The translations under genes were made by a program, and so were the position numbers. The notes beneath the pieces were generated by a model that was not told the origin of the DNA, searched no databases, and saw only the letters and a program-made list of their open reading frames with translations. Of a DNA stretch of 64,000 bases, positions 1-9,751 are shown in pieces. This stretch comes from Samsonia erythrinae (GTDB lineage Bacteria > Pseudomonadota > Gammaproteobacteria > Enterobacterales > Enterobacteriaceae), in NCBI RefSeq assembly GCF_004342665.1, contig NZ_SMBY01000004.1:95012-159011 (forward strand), read 5' to 3'. Within the stretch, counting starts at the first letter, position 1. Each line of letters starts with the position of its first letter.

Positions 1-149
1 CTGCGGGTCAACGCGATGCGTTGCTCAAAACCGTTCCGGTTTTGTCGAACCTTGGTCGAAGGTTCTCACCTTCCCCTGATGGGAATCTGATGCGATAGCG
101 TTGGAGTTTTGTGCGAGAGTAGGTCGTGAAATGGTGGTGGGGGAAGGAT
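1..149 (-). repeat. tyrT-type downstream repeat, copy 2
   Basis: This 149-bp segment matches 173-321 with a single difference (A at 97, G at 269); the period is 172 bp. Its last 18 bases (132-149) repeat the 3' end of the neighbouring tRNA-Tyr gene (304-321). The same design, tandem repeats of about 178 bp each carrying about 19 bp of the tRNA 3' end, is known downstream of E. coli tyrT, where the region gives rise to rtT RNA. The window begins inside the array, so more copies may lie to the left. Confidence 0.85.
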
Positions 150-172
150 AATTCGGTGCTGCGCACCTCACC

Positions 173-303
173 CTGCGGGTCAACGCGATGCGTTGCTCAA
201 AACCGTTCCGGTTTTGTCGAACCTTGGTCGAAGGTTCTCACCTTCCCCTGATGGGAATCTGATGCGATGGCGTTGGAGTTTTGTGCGAGAGTAGGTCGTG
301 AAA

Positions 304-321
<18 letters not shown>
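173..321 (-). repeat. tyrT-type downstream repeat, copy 1 (overlaps tRNA 3' end)
   Basis: First copy of the 172-bp period. Positions 304-321 are the 3' end of the intact tRNA-Tyr gene and the rest is spacer. The 23 bases between the copies (150-172) are not repeated within the visible part. The arrangement suggests that the array arose by duplication starting inside the tRNA gene. Confidence 0.85.
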
Positions 322-388
<67 letters not shown>

Positions 389-429
389 ACTGGCCTTGCT
401 GCAAGAGGCTTACGCCTCAAGCGGAGCGC

Positions 430-457
430 ATCATATCAAATGACGCGCTCCTGTAAA
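430..457 (-). promoter_or_regulatory. tyrT promoter
   Basis: On the minus strand, TTTACA (457-452) and TATGAT (435-430) are separated by 16 bp and followed by a GC-rich discriminator (GCGCTCC). This is the E. coli tyrT promoter arrangement almost base for base. A GC-rich discriminator of this type is the hallmark of stringently (ppGpp) controlled stable-RNA promoters. Confidence 0.88.
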
Positions 458-542
458 GCCGGATAGACTAAAAATGAAAGCGTTTGCCGTTTTTTTATTC
501 CGTTCGGTGCATCCTTATACAAAAGATGACCGTTCAACAGAA

Positions 543-1391
543 TTACAGAATAATGGTACGGTTACCATAAACAAAAACACGCTGCGCCAGCACGCGGTAC
601 AGCGCACGGCTCAACACATTTTTCTCGACGTCGCGACCGGCACGCATCATGTCATCCGCCGAGTAGGTATGGTCGACGTGAATCACGTCCTGCATGATGA
701 TGGGACCTTCGTCCAGATTATCGTTGACGTAGTGGGCTGTCGCGCCAATGATCTTGACGCCGCGTTCGTAAGCCTGATGGTACGGGCGAGCGCCGATAAA
801 GGCCGGAAGGAACGAGTGGTGGATGTTGATAACCTGATTCGGATAGTGCTGTACAAACGCGGGCGTCAGCACGCGCATATATTTCGCCAGCACGACGTAA
901 TCCGGTTTGTATTGATCGATCTGCGCGATCATCTGCTGATCGTGCTCTTCACGAGTCAGCCCTTCGTGGCTGACCAAATGGAATGGAATATCAAACCGTT
1001 CAACCAGCGTTTGCAGTGTGTCATGGTTGCCAATAACGGCGGCGATCTCGACATCCAGTCCGCCATAGGCGCTTTTCATTAATAGATCGCCCAGACAGTG
1101 GGCCTCTTTGGTAACCAGAATAACGATACGGCGTCGACCCGCGGTCGTGAGTTCTCGCGAAGAACCTTCGGGCAGCGCGCTATCCAGATCGGCCAGCAGC
1201 GTGGTGTCGTTGAAAATGCCTTCCAACTCGGTCCGCATGAAAAAACGTCCGGTGCGGTGATCGACGAACTCATTGTTTTGCACAATGTTCAGTTCGTGCT
1301 TATAACAAATATTGGTAATTTTCGCGATGAGCCCTTTCGCATCAGGGCAGATGGTGCGTAACACTTTTCTTTGTATATTCTGGGATTGCAT
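543..1391 (-). CDS. purU: Formyltetrahydrofolate deformylase PurU
   Basis: PurU hydrolyses 10-formyl-THF to formate and THF, supplying formate to PurT and balancing one-carbon pools in the cytoplasm. The protein has an N-terminal ACT domain (about residues 1-85) and a C-terminal formyltransferase fold. The formyltransferase motif INIHHSFLPAF and the segment GATAHYVNDNLDEGP supply the Asn-His-Asp residues of the family. I chose the ATG at 1391, preceded by AGGA, which gives 282 residues against 280 in E. coli; an in-frame TTG at 1412 would add seven residues but has no better ribosome site. It sits beside tRNA-Tyr and ychJ as in E. coli. Confidence 0.96.
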   Translation of the reverse strand: MQSQNIQRKVLRTICPDAKGLIAKITNICYKHELNIVQNNEFVDHRTGRFFMRTELEGIFNDTTLLADLDSALPEGSSRELTTAGRRRIVILVTKEAHCLGDLLMKSAYGGLDVEIAAVIGNHDTLQTLVERFDIPFHLVSHEGLTREEHDQQMIAQIDQYKPDYVVLAKYMRVLTPAFVQHYPNQVINIHHSFLPAFIGARPYHQAYERGVKIIGATAHYVNDNLDEGPIIMQDVIHVDHTYSADDMMRAGRDVEKNVLSRALYRVLAQRVFVYGNRTIIL

Positions 1392-1475
1392 GAGCGCGTG
1401 GATCCTGTCCAAAAACTGAAATAACGATCTTAGGGTAACGCAGCGGTAAAGCCGCTGTGGGCGACTGCCTGTGTT

Positions 1476-1943
1476 CTATTGGCCGCAACACTTTTTGTAT
1501 TTTTTGCCGGAACCGCACGGGCAAGGTTCATTTCTGCCCGTCTGCACATGAACGCCATCCATATAGTACCAGCGATTATCCTCGCGAAGGAAGCGAGAGC
1601 GTTCCCGCATGAGTTCTGTTCGCTGACAGCCGTCTTCCGCAAGGTAACGCGCGGCGAATTCCACATAACCTTCATCGGGCGTTTTCCCGGGGGAGGTGGC
1701 CAGTATAGTCAGACCAAGCCAATGTGAGCGCTGACAACTTTCGGCAATCTCGCTTCGCCACTTTTCCGGTTGAAGATTTGGGTGCCAGGTGTCGATAAGG
1801 TAATTGATATCGTGTTTGACATAGGCCGTGTAACGTGAACGCATCAAGAGAACGGGTTCGGCCGCGGTTGATGCGTGAGTGAGGTATGACTGACAGCATG
1901 CGTTATACTGCAATCCGCTGCCGCAGGGGCAAGATTCTGACAC
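1476..1943 (-). CDS. ychJ: SEC-C motif protein YchJ (UPF0225)
   Basis: A 155-residue cytoplasmic protein of the YchJ family. It carries a Cys-rich SEC-C type zinc motif at each end: [13 protein letters not shown] at residues 5-17 and [13 protein letters not shown] at the C terminus. The middle is an NTF2-like YchJ domain ([20 protein letters not shown]). SEC-C motifs bind zinc, and in SecA they contact SecB or the ribosome; the role of YchJ itself is not established. The start is a GTG at 1943 with AGGAGA five bases upstream. It is codirectional with purU, with an 84-bp gap. Confidence 0.93.
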   Translation of the reverse strand: MSESCPCGSGLQYNACCQSYLTHASTAAEPVLLMRSRYTAYVKHDINYLIDTWHPNLQPEKWRSEIAESCQRSHWLGLTILATSPGKTPDEGYVEFAARYLAEDGCQRTELMRERSRFLREDNRWYYMDGVHVQTGRNEPCPCGSGKKYKKCCGQ

Positions 1944-2073
1944 AATGTCTCCTGAAGATAATTAAGATAAAAACTGATAGATAAGAATCAGATCCCTCTT
2001 CAGTATGCCGATATGTTACCTAAGAAACTCAGCGTGTAGCAATGTGCGCTAAAATGAATGCGGGTGGTCTAGC

Positions 2074-2982
2074 ATGCAACGGAAAAAAATTGGCGTAGCG
2101 TTGGGGTCCGGCGCTGCGAAAGGATGGGCGCACATTGGTGTACTCAATGCATTGAAAGATTTGGGCATAAACATTGATGTGGTGGCCGGCTGTTCTATCG
2201 GTTCGCTGGTTGGCGCGGCGTATGCCACAAACAATTTATCAATCATGGAGCGCTGGGTTCGGGGATTTGGCTATTGGGATGTCATCCGATTGATGGATCT
2301 CTCCTGGCGGCGCGGCAGTTTGCTACGCGGCGATCGCGTATTTAATAGCATAAAGCATTTGTTACGTACAACGAAAATTGAAGACTGTGCTATCAAATAC
2401 GGCGTGGTGGCGACAAACCTCAGTACAGGCCGTGAACTCTGGTTAACGGAAGGCGATCTGCATCAGGCCATGCGCGCGTCTTGCAGCATGCCCGGTTTAT
2501 TGTCTCCCGTGAGGTTCAATGGTTACTGGCTGGTGGATGGCGCGGTGGTTAATCCGGTTCCTGTTTCTCTGGCGCGGGCGCTGGGTGCAGACAGGGTGAT
2601 CGCTGTCGATTTGCAGCATGACGCCAGCCTTAATCATCAGGGGTTTTTATCCGTCAAACCCACAGCGGCAACAATGGATGTGAAAAATGCGCCGCAAGAC
2701 TGGCACAGCAAAATTCGGGCGCGCTTGCTGAGAGGGCGGCGTCAGCCGACCGAAAGCTTGCCAAGGGCGATGGAAATCATGAGTACATCGATCCAGATTC
2801 TGGAGAATCGATTAAAAATGACCCGAATGGCGGGCGATCCGCCCGACGTGTTGCTGCAACCACGCTGCCCTCAAATTGCCACGTTAGATTTTCATCGGGC
2901 GCAGGAAGCGATTGAGGCGGGCTATCAAGCCGTCGAAAAAATGCGTGATGAATTATTGATGTTGGTGGAAGAAGCGCGGTGA
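2074..2982 (+). CDS. rssA: Patatin-like phospholipase family protein RssA
   Basis: A 302-residue member of the patatin/NTE serine-hydrolase family (E. coli RssA is 301). The N-terminal glycine-rich oxyanion loop is GSGAAKGWAH. The nucleophile elbow is GCSIG with Ser41, and the catalytic Asp is in the DGA motif at about residue 155, so the Ser-Asp dyad is intact. The substrate is unknown. It lies 70 bp upstream of rssB in the same orientation, as in E. coli, and the pair is probably cotranscribed. Confidence 0.95.
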   Translation: MQRKKIGVALGSGAAKGWAHIGVLNALKDLGINIDVVAGCSIGSLVGAAYATNNLSIMERWVRGFGYWDVIRLMDLSWRRGSLLRGDRVFNSIKHLLRTTKIEDCAIKYGVVATNLSTGRELWLTEGDLHQAMRASCSMPGLLSPVRFNGYWLVDGAVVNPVPVSLARALGADRVIAVDLQHDASLNHQGFLSVKPTAATMDVKNAPQDWHSKIRARLLRGRRQPTESLPRAMEIMSTSIQILENRLKMTRMAGDPPDVLLQPRCPQIATLDFHRAQEAIEAGYQAVEKMRDELLMLVEEAR

Positions 2983-3052
2983 ATGTGCCGGTTTTCCGGC
3001 AGTTTGGCGCAACGAAGAGGCGATGATTCGGTGTTTGAAGTAAGAGGTAGGG

Positions 3053-4069
3053 ATGGAACAACCATTAGCGGGTAAGCATATTCTGGTCATTGATGATGAG
3101 GCCGTTTTCCGGTCCGTGCTCGCTGGTTATCTGGCCTCTCTTGGCGCGTTGATTCAGGAAGCGGCGAATGGATTGGAGGCGTTGACTATCCTTGAAGGTT
3201 ATCAGCCCGACTTAATCATTTGCGACCTGAAGATGCCGACGATGGACGGAATGGAATTCCTTGAACGTCTGCGCCAGAAAGACAGTGATACGCCGATTCT
3301 TGTGATTTCGGCGACCAGTCAGATGGCGGACATCGCCAAAGCGTTGCGGCTCGGCGTGCAGGACGTCTTGCTTAAACCGATTCGCGACTACACGCGCTTA
3401 CGCGAAGCCGTCATGTCCTGTCTGTATCCCGATATGTTCACCTCACAGCTTAATGAGGTGGAGCAATTGATGCAGGATATGGATTCCCTTAATCAGTCTT
3501 CTGAAGCGGTCAACAAACTGTTAGCCCAGCTACAGCCGCCAGTACAGCAGACACTGGCACACTGCCGCGTTCATTATCGTCAGCTCACCGCTGCGGATGT
3601 CCCAGGACTGGTATTGGATACCGCCGCGCTATCGGATAAAGAATTGGCATTCTACTGTCTTGACGTCACTCAGGCCGGCAATAACAACGGAACGCTGGCA
3701 GCGTTACTGCTTCGCACGTTGTTCAATGGGTTGCTTCAGGAGCATCTGGCTAACCAGCAACATCGTTTACCGTATTTGCCGACGTTATTAACTCAGGTAA
3801 ATCAACTGCTGCGACAGGCAAGTTTGGAGGGCCGTTTCCCGCTGCTGGTAGGGTATTACCATCGGCCATTGAGACAGCTTATTCTGATTTCCGCCGGGCT
3901 AAATGCGACGCTTAACGTTAATGAACAACAGATCGCGCTGAATAGCGGAGTCCCTTTGGGAACGTTAGAAGGTGCTTATCTCAACCAGTTAAATTACCAG
4001 TGCGATGCATGGCAATGCCAGATATGGGGCGTGGGGGGGCGTTTGCGACTTATGTTGGCGACAGAATAA
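3053..4069 (+). CDS. rssB: Response regulator RssB, sigma-S proteolysis adaptor
   Basis: RssB delivers the stationary-phase sigma factor RpoS to ClpXP and so sets the general stress response. Residues 1-125 form a receiver domain with acidic pocket DD at 14-15, phospho-acceptor Asp58 (ICDLKMP) and the conserved Lys in LLKPI (about 108). A linker helix follows, then a degenerate PP2C-type phosphatase domain. The length is 338 residues (E. coli 337). The start ATG at 3053 follows AGAGGTAGGG. Anti-adaptors such as IraP are not encoded in the window. Confidence 0.96.
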   Translation: MEQPLAGKHILVIDDEAVFRSVLAGYLASLGALIQEAANGLEALTILEGYQPDLIICDLKMPTMDGMEFLERLRQKDSDTPILVISATSQMADIAKALRLGVQDVLLKPIRDYTRLREAVMSCLYPDMFTSQLNEVEQLMQDMDSLNQSSEAVNKLLAQLQPPVQQTLAHCRVHYRQLTAADVPGLVLDTAALSDKELAFYCLDVTQAGNNNGTLAALLLRTLFNGLLQEHLANQQHRLPYLPTLLTQVNQLLRQASLEGRFPLLVGYYHRPLRQLILISAGLNATLNVNEQQIALNSGVPLGTLEGAYLNQLNYQCDAWQCQIWGVGGRLRLMLATE

Positions 4070-4126
4070 GCTGGCACCACTGTGGTGGCCGGTTTTGGCA
4101 AATACTCATCTCTCGTTATTATTTTC

Positions 4127-4159
4127 ATTCCCTGCGATGTAGGGAATTTTCTTATTTTT
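4127..4159 (+). terminator. Rho-independent terminator after rssB
   Basis: ATTCCCT (4127-4133) and AGGGAAT (4141-4147) form a 7-bp stem with a 7-nt loop, followed by TTTCTTATTTTTA. It separates rssAB from galU. Confidence 0.75.
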
Positions 4160-4272
4160 ATTGAGCGCTAACGTTGGGACAAGCGTGTACTTGTTAAAGT
4201 AGTTATACTCCTTCGGTTATCCAGATTAGATAAATAAAGTTCATTATTTGAACGTTATATAAGAGGCTGTTT

Positions 4273-5184
4273 ATGTCTATTGTGAATAAAAAAGTAAAAA
4301 AAGCGGTTATTCCGGTTGCAGGGTTAGGAACGCGTATGCTGCCTGCCACTAAGGCTATTCCTAAAGAAATGCTGCCGTTGGTAGATAAGCCGCTTATCCA
4401 ATATGTCGTTAATGAGTGTATTGCGGCAGGGATTAATGAAATTATTCTGGTGACACACTCCTCCAAGAATTCTATCGAAAACCATTTCGACACCAGTTTT
4501 GAACTGGAAGCGATGCTGGAAAAACGCGTTAAGCGCCAGTTGTTGGAAGAAGTGCAATCTATTTGCCCGAAACACGTGACTATTATGCAGGTTCGACAGG
4601 GGTTGGCAAAAGGGCTGGGCCATGCCGTATTGTGTGCTCATCCATTAGTGGGTGATGAGCCCGTTGCCGTTATTTTGCCCGACGTGATCATTGATGAATA
4701 TCAGTCCGATCTGGCGAAAGATAACCTGAGTGAAATGTTACAGCGCTTTTCCACTACGGGTCATAGCCAGATTATGGTCGAGCCCGTTGAAAATGTAAGT
4801 AGTTACGGCGTGGTGGATTGCAAAGGTGTGGAATTAAAAGCGGGGGATAGCGCACCGATGGTCGGCGTGGTTGAAAAACCCAAGGCTTCTGAGGCGCCAT
4901 CTAATTTGGCGGTCGTCGGCCGCTATGTCCTCTCGGCTGATATTTGGTCTCTGTTGGAAAAAACGCCGCCAGGCGCAGGTAATGAAATTCAGCTAACCGA
5001 CGCTATCGCTATGCTGATGGAAAAAGAAACGGTAGAAGCTTATCACCTGAAAGGGGTGAGTCATGACTGTGGTAACAAATTAGGATACATGCAGGCGTTT
5101 GTAGAGTATGGCCTGCGTCATGATGGTTTAGGCCAGGATTTTGCGAAATGGTTGCAAGACGTGATTGAAGACGATGAGAAATAA
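4273..5184 (+). CDS. galU: UTP-glucose-1-phosphate uridylyltransferase GalU
   Basis: GalU makes UDP-glucose from UTP and glucose-1-phosphate. UDP-glucose feeds LPS core, exopolysaccharide, trehalose and osmoregulated glucan synthesis, all important for envelope integrity in plant-associated enterobacteria. The nucleotidyltransferase signature [11 protein letters not shown] is at residues 17-27, followed by [11 protein letters not shown]. The sugar-phosphate-binding Lys is in VVEKP at about residue 202. It is 303 residues long, full length for the family. It is monocistronic, bounded by terminators on both sides. Confidence 0.97.
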   Translation: MSIVNKKVKKAVIPVAGLGTRMLPATKAIPKEMLPLVDKPLIQYVVNECIAAGINEIILVTHSSKNSIENHFDTSFELEAMLEKRVKRQLLEEVQSICPKHVTIMQVRQGLAKGLGHAVLCAHPLVGDEPVAVILPDVIIDEYQSDLAKDNLSEMLQRFSTTGHSQIMVEPVENVSSYGVVDCKGVELKAGDSAPMVGVVEKPKASEAPSNLAVVGRYVLSADIWSLLEKTPPGAGNEIQLTDAIAMLMEKETVEAYHLKGVSHDCGNKLGYMQAFVEYGLRHDGLGQDFAKWLQDVIEDDEK

Positions 5185-5274
5185 CTGATGCCAGCGCTTC
5201 CCTCTGTTTCGAGAAATGGAGGGAAGAAGAGAGGGGATATAGAATTTCTCTTCCGGTAAACGTTTTGCAAAGAA

Positions 5275-5300
5275 AAAGCCCCGATGACTATCGGGGCTTT
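5275..5300. terminator. Bidirectional terminator between galU and hns
   Basis: A perfect 11-bp stem, AAAGCCCCGAT (5275-5285) with ATCGGGGCTTT (5290-5300), has a GACT loop and is flanked by A-run and T-run. It therefore works for the converging galU (plus) and hns (minus) transcripts. Confidence 0.92.
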
Positions 5301-5323
5301 TTACATGTCGCGCGTATAAATAA

Positions 5324-5731
5324 TTACAGCAGGAAATCGTCTAAAGACTTACCTTGCTCTTCGATCGCTTTTTTGATTACAGCAGGTGTACGGCCCTGAC
5401 CAGTCCAGGTTTTGACTTCACCGTTTTCATCAGTATATTGATATTTAGCAGGGCGGGCAGCGCGTTTGCTTTTACCTGCGACTTTCAATGAACCAGAAGA
5501 CTGTAATAATTCGTTAGGATCGATACCATCAGCAATTAGCATATCGCGGTATTGTTGCAATTTACGCGCACGTTCTTCAACTTCTGCCTGAGCCTGGCTT
5601 TCTTCTTCGCGGCGTTCATTAACCACGACTTCCAGTTTCTCCAGCATTTCTTCCAATGTATCCAGGCTGCATTCTCTCGCTTGGGCACGAAGAGTACGGA
5701 TGTTGTTAAGAATTTTTAGTGCTTCGCTCAT
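5324..5731 (-). CDS. hns: Nucleoid-associated silencer H-NS
   Basis: H-NS is the global xenogeneic silencer and nucleoid organiser that binds curved AT-rich DNA. The N-terminal helical dimerisation/oligomerisation region (residues 1-80) includes a charged coiled coil. A basic linker ([11 protein letters not shown]) leads to the DNA-binding domain with the AT-hook-like loop at Gln112-Gly113-Arg114 inside [12 protein letters not shown]. It has 135 residues (E. coli 137). The monocistronic gene is divergent from tdk across a long AT-rich spacer that carries its promoter. Confidence 0.98.
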   Translation of the reverse strand: MSEALKILNNIRTLRAQARECSLDTLEEMLEKLEVVVNERREEESQAQAEVEERARKLQQYRDMLIADGIDPNELLQSSGSLKVAGKSKRAARPAKYQYTDENGEVKTWTGQGRTPAVIKKAIEEQGKSLDDFLL

Positions 5732-5772
5732 ATGATAATCTCAAATTAATATTATTGGTGGCGTGTAGTGTG

Positions 5773-5801
5773 ATAATAGAGTGCTATTTTCTTTTCTGCA
5801 A
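5773..5801 (-). promoter_or_regulatory. hns promoter
   Basis: On the minus strand, TTGCAG (5801-5796) and TATTAT (5778-5773) are spaced by 17 bp. The block resembles the E. coli hns promoter, which has an ATTGCA element followed by CTCTATTAT, and the downstream GAGATTA before the ATG is also shared. Confidence 0.75.
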
Positions 5802-6123
5802 TAGTCAAATTTGTAAGTTTGTTAAAAAACATCATTTTTAAAACAGATATCACGTCGTATGTTACATAAATATAAATACTTTCCGCTTATGAAAAAATAC
5901 ATTTTCTGGCTGTTTTTCTGCATCAACATGCCGTGCTTGTTGGCTTATTGATACGATATCGCCGTTTAAGAAATGTTTATATTTTTTATCCGATGGGCCA
6001 TCCGTTAAGGCTTCTTAAGCAAGAGGTGGTCGGATAATAGGCCATTGCGAAGTCCGAAGACGCATTGTTACAATAAGTTTTAACGGCATGAAGATCATAT
6101 AGCGAGCTTTTTGGAGTAGTCAG
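5802..6123. other. AT-rich hns-tdk divergent spacer
   Basis: No gene is visible. The stretch is strongly AT-rich with A and T runs, of the kind that favours DNA curvature and H-NS/Fis binding and so hns autoregulation. The tdk promoter must lie here but no clear -35/-10 pair stands out. TTTTTGGAGTAG just before 6124 supplies the tdk ribosome site. Confidence 0.5.
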
Positions 6124-6720
6124 GTGGCCCAACTTTATTTTTATTATTCTGCAATGAACGCAGGAAAATCAACGGCGCTATTGCAGTCGTCATATAACTA
6201 TCAGGAACGCGGAATGCGCACGTTGGTGTTCACCGCAGAAATAGATAATCGGCATGGCGTGGGCATCGTCAGTTCACGGATTGGCCTTTCTTCCCCGGCA
6301 TTATTGTTTAATCCCCAGACATCTTTATTTGGGCTGCTGGAGAAAGAACACCGTGCGCAACCCGTAGACTGTGTATTAATTGACGAATGCCAATTTTTAA
6401 CTCGCGAGCAGGTCAGTGAGCTTTCCGATGTTGTCGACCAATTAGATATCCCGGTGCTCTGTTATGGGCTACGCACCGATTTCCGCGGCGAATTATTTTC
6501 CGGTAGTCACTATTTACTGGCGTGGGCAGATAAGCTCATTGAGTTAAAAACCGTCTGTCATTGTGGTCGTAAGGCCAACTGCGTATTGCGTTTAGATGCG
6601 CAGGGAAATCCCGTTCATGAAGGCAAGCAGGTCGTTATTGGCGGCAATGAGAGCTATGTTTCCGTATGTCGTAAGCATTATAAGATTGCGCTGGGATTAA
6701 CCCGAAAGGAAAGCGAATAA
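6124..6720 (+). CDS. tdk: Thymidine kinase (type II)
   Basis: Tdk phosphorylates thymidine and deoxyuridine with ATP in pyrimidine salvage. The P-loop SAMNAGKST is at residues 9-17. The DECQF motif at 87-91 contains the catalytic Glu88. A zinc-binding set includes CHCGRK and CRKH towards the C terminus. The length is 198 residues; E. coli Tdk is 205 and has a longer C-terminal tail. The start is a GTG at 6124 with GGAG seven bases upstream. It is monocistronic, convergent with adhE. Confidence 0.96.
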   Translation: MAQLYFYYSAMNAGKSTALLQSSYNYQERGMRTLVFTAEIDNRHGVGIVSSRIGLSSPALLFNPQTSLFGLLEKEHRAQPVDCVLIDECQFLTREQVSELSDVVDQLDIPVLCYGLRTDFRGELFSGSHYLLAWADKLIELKTVCHCGRKANCVLRLDAQGNPVHEGKQVVIGGNESYVSVCRKHYKIALGLTRKESE

Positions 6721-6776
6721 GGCACCGGCCTTTAACGCGCAATGGCGCTGTGAATCCGGCGGAATGCGACAATAAA

Positions 6777-6805
6777 AATGCCCAGCCATTAACGGGCTGG
6801 GCATT
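6777..6805. terminator. Terminator after tdk
   Basis: A perfect 11-bp stem, AATGCCCAGCC (6777-6787) with GGCTGGGCATT (6795-6805), has a 7-nt loop and an A-rich 5' flank. It ends tdk and may also act on converging adhE transcription. Confidence 0.7.
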
Positions 6806-6814
6806 GTCATGCAA

Positions 6815-6842
6815 GAAACCGCCCCGGTTTTGCGGCGGTTTC
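6815..6842. terminator. Terminator after adhE
   Basis: GAAACCGCC (6815-6823) pairs with GGCGGTTTC (6834-6842). It lies ten bases beyond the adhE stop codon (minus strand), and the second stem arm is rich in T on the minus strand. Confidence 0.6.
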
Positions 6843-6852
6843 AGGGGTGTGA

Positions 6853-9522
6853 TTAATGTGCGGCTTTCTTACTGGTTTTGGCCGCTTTTGTCACGGGTTC
6901 AACCGCTTCCTCTGCTTCGGAGAATTTACGTCCATAGTACGTATCCATGAGAATTTGCTTCAACTCGGAAATCAGCGGATAGCGCGGGTTAGCGCCGGTA
7001 CACTGGTCATCAAACGCGTCTTCAGAGAGTTTGTCCACCTTAGCCAGGAAGTCGGCTTCCTGTACGCCTGCTTCGCGAATAGACGTCGGGATACCCAGCT
7101 CTGTTTTTATTTCTTCCAGCCAGTTTAACAACTTCTCGATTTTCTGTGCGGTACGATCGCCTGGCGCGCTTAGACGCAGGTGATCGGCGACTTCCGCATA
7201 GCGGCGACGTGCCTGAGGACGGTCATACTGGCTGAACGTTGTTTGCTTCGTCGGGTTGTCGTTTGCGTTGTAGCGAATGACATTGGCGATTAGCATCGCA
7301 TTTGCCAGACCATGCGGAATATGGAATTCCGACCCCAGTTTGTGAGCCATAGAGTGGCAAACGCCGAGGAAGGCGTTGGCAAACGCGATACCGGCGATAG
7401 TCGCCGCGTTATGTACACGCTCACGGGCCACCGGATTTTTCGCCCCGTCACGATAACTGTCTGGCAGATTCTCTTTCAGGAGTTTCAGCGCCTGTAACGC
7501 CTGACCATCGGAGTATTCATTCGCCAGAACCGAAACATAGGCCTCCAGCGCGTGTGTCACGGCATCCAGACCGCCGAATGCACACAGGGATTTCGGCATG
7601 TTCATGACCAGATTGGCATCAACAACCGCCATGTCCGGCGTGAGCGCATAATCCGCTAATGGATATTTCTGCCCGGTCGCATCGTCAGTCACCACGGCGA
7701 ACGGCGTCACTTCAGAACCTGTGCCGGATGTGGTGGTGATCGCCACCATTTTGGCCTTAACCCCCATTTTCGGGAACTTGTAGATACGTTTACGGATATC
7801 CATAAAGCGCAGCGCCAGTTCTTCGAAGTGTGTGTCGGGGTGTTCATACATTACCCACATGATTTTCGCCGCATCCATTGGAGAACCGCCGCCCAGAGCA
7901 ATAATCACGTCCGGTTTGAAGGAGTTCATTTGCTCCGCGCCCTTACGCACGATGCTCAGCGTCGGGTCGGCTTCAACTTCAAAGAAGACTTCGGTTTCCA
8001 ATCCGTGCTGTTTCAGGACGGTACTGACCTGGTCGACGTAGCCATTGTTGAATAAGAACCGGTCGGTGACGATAAATGCACGTTTTGCGCCATCGCTGGC
8101 AACTTCTTCAAGCGCAAGCGGCAGTGAACCGCGACGGAAATAAATGGATTTGGGAAGTTTATGCCACAACATATTTTCTGCTCGCTTGGCTACCGTTTTC
8201 TTGTTGATCAGGTGCTTCGGACCGACGTTCTCGGAGATGGAGTTGCCTCCCCAGGAACCGCAGCCCAGCGTCAGAGATGGAGCGAGTTTGAAATTATAGA
8301 GATCGCCGATACCACCCTGAGACGCTGGGGTATTAATCAGGATCCGCGCTGTTTTCATCATATGACCAAAATGGTTCACGCGTTCTTGTTGGTTATCCTG
8401 ATCGGTATACAGGCAGGATGTATGGCCAATTCCCCCCATCGCCACCAGTTTTTCTGCTTTGGTGACGGCATCGTTGAAATCTTTCGCGCGGTACATCGCC
8501 AGCGTCGGCGACAGTTTTTCGTGGGCAAAGGGTTCGGTATCATCCACAACCGTCACTTCGCCAATCAGAACTTTAGTATTCGCAGGGACGGTAATGCCCG
8601 CCATTTCTGCGATTTTTGGCGCCGGTTGTCCGACGATATCCGCATTCAACGCGCCATTTTTCAACAGAATGTTCTGTACGGCGTGGAGATCTTTACCTTT
8701 CAGCATGTAGCCGCCGTGGGTGGAGAAACGCTCACGCACGGCGTCATAAACGCTGTCGACGACGATGACCGACTGCTCTGACGCACAAATAACGCCATTA
8801 TCAAAGGTTTTCGACATCAGAATAGAGGCAACGGCCCGTTTAATATCCGCCGTTTCATCAATCACCACCGGCGTGTTGCCCGCGCCTACGCCGATGGCCG
8901 GTTTACCGGAACTGTAAGCGGCTTTCACCATTCCCGGCCCACCGGTCGCCAGAATCAGGTTGATATCCGGATGGTGCATCAATTGGTTGGACAGCTCGAC
9001 GGAAGGTTGGTCGATCCAGCCGATGATATCTTTTGGCGCGCCTGCTGCGATCGCCGCTTGCAGAACAATGTCTGCGGCTTTGTTGGTCGCATTTTTCGCA
9101 CGTGGGTGCGGCGAGAAAATGATCCCGTTGCGAGTTTTTAAGCTGATCAGCGCTTTAAAAATGGCGGTAGAGGTGGGGTTGGTGGTGGGGACGATACCGC
9201 AAATCAGGCCAACAGGCTCGGCAATGGTGATGGTGCCGAAAGTATCATCAACAGACAGAACACCACAGGTTTTTTCATCCTGATAAGCGTTATAAATGTA
9301 TTCGGATGCGAAGTGGTTTTTGATGACCTTATCTTCGACGATCCCCATGCCGGACTCGGCAACCGCCATTTTCGCCAGCGGAATGCGTGCATCCGATGCG
9401 GCAAGCGCAGCTGCACGGAAGATCTTGTCCACCTGTTCCTGAGAGTAGGTGGCAAATTCCTGCTGTGCCTTTTTTACCCTTTCGACCAGTGCGTTAAGTT
9501 CAGCGACATTGGTTACGGCCAT
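6853..9522 (-). CDS. adhE: Bifunctional acetaldehyde-CoA/alcohol dehydrogenase AdhE
   Basis: AdhE reduces acetyl-CoA to acetaldehyde and then ethanol, regenerating two NAD+ in anaerobic fermentation; it assembles into spirosomes. Residues 1-440 are a CoA-acylating aldehyde dehydrogenase with the catalytic Cys in NGVICASEQ (about 245). After a linker, residues 450-870 are an iron-dependent alcohol dehydrogenase with NAD motif GGGSPMD and metal ligands in GLDAVTHALEAY and GVCHSMAHKLG. It has 889 residues (E. coli 891), full length. The ATG follows AGGAGAGCATT. The C-terminal tail is rich in Lys and Ala. Confidence 0.98.
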   Translation of the reverse strand: MAVTNVAELNALVERVKKAQQEFATYSQEQVDKIFRAAALAASDARIPLAKMAVAESGMGIVEDKVIKNHFASEYIYNAYQDEKTCGVLSVDDTFGTITIAEPVGLICGIVPTTNPTSTAIFKALISLKTRNGIIFSPHPRAKNATNKAADIVLQAAIAAGAPKDIIGWIDQPSVELSNQLMHHPDINLILATGGPGMVKAAYSSGKPAIGVGAGNTPVVIDETADIKRAVASILMSKTFDNGVICASEQSVIVVDSVYDAVRERFSTHGGYMLKGKDLHAVQNILLKNGALNADIVGQPAPKIAEMAGITVPANTKVLIGEVTVVDDTEPFAHEKLSPTLAMYRAKDFNDAVTKAEKLVAMGGIGHTSCLYTDQDNQQERVNHFGHMMKTARILINTPASQGGIGDLYNFKLAPSLTLGCGSWGGNSISENVGPKHLINKKTVAKRAENMLWHKLPKSIYFRRGSLPLALEEVASDGAKRAFIVTDRFLFNNGYVDQVSTVLKQHGLETEVFFEVEADPTLSIVRKGAEQMNSFKPDVIIALGGGSPMDAAKIMWVMYEHPDTHFEELALRFMDIRKRIYKFPKMGVKAKMVAITTTSGTGSEVTPFAVVTDDATGQKYPLADYALTPDMAVVDANLVMNMPKSLCAFGGLDAVTHALEAYVSVLANEYSDGQALQALKLLKENLPDSYRDGAKNPVARERVHNAATIAGIAFANAFLGVCHSMAHKLGSEFHIPHGLANAMLIANVIRYNANDNPTKQTTFSQYDRPQARRRYAEVADHLRLSAPGDRTAQKIEKLLNWLEEIKTELGIPTSIREAGVQEADFLAKVDKLSEDAFDDQCTGANPRYPLISELKQILMDTYYGRKFSEAEEAVEPVTKAAKTSKKAAH

Positions 9523-9751
9523 AATGCTCTCCTGATAAATGTTAAACTCTTTCAGTCAATTTCTTTTTTTATCAGCCGGTTATGAATGGAATGTGGGGGA
9601 CGTTGCCACTTACTATCCATTTCAGACTGTCACTTTTAAGTTAATTGACTCAAAGAGCTTGTTTTGTCGTCCTTACGATGAATTTCGACTTTTTAAAATA
9701 CTGTAACCATCTATAACATAAATTCATGAAATATTGTTTTGATGAACCACC

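Noticed and set aside
474-1082. 202-codon plus-strand open frame
   Set aside because: It is antisense to purU, a clear full-length gene, and has no recognisable domain.
8161-8781. 206-codon plus-strand open frame
   Set aside because: It is antisense within adhE and reflects its codon composition.
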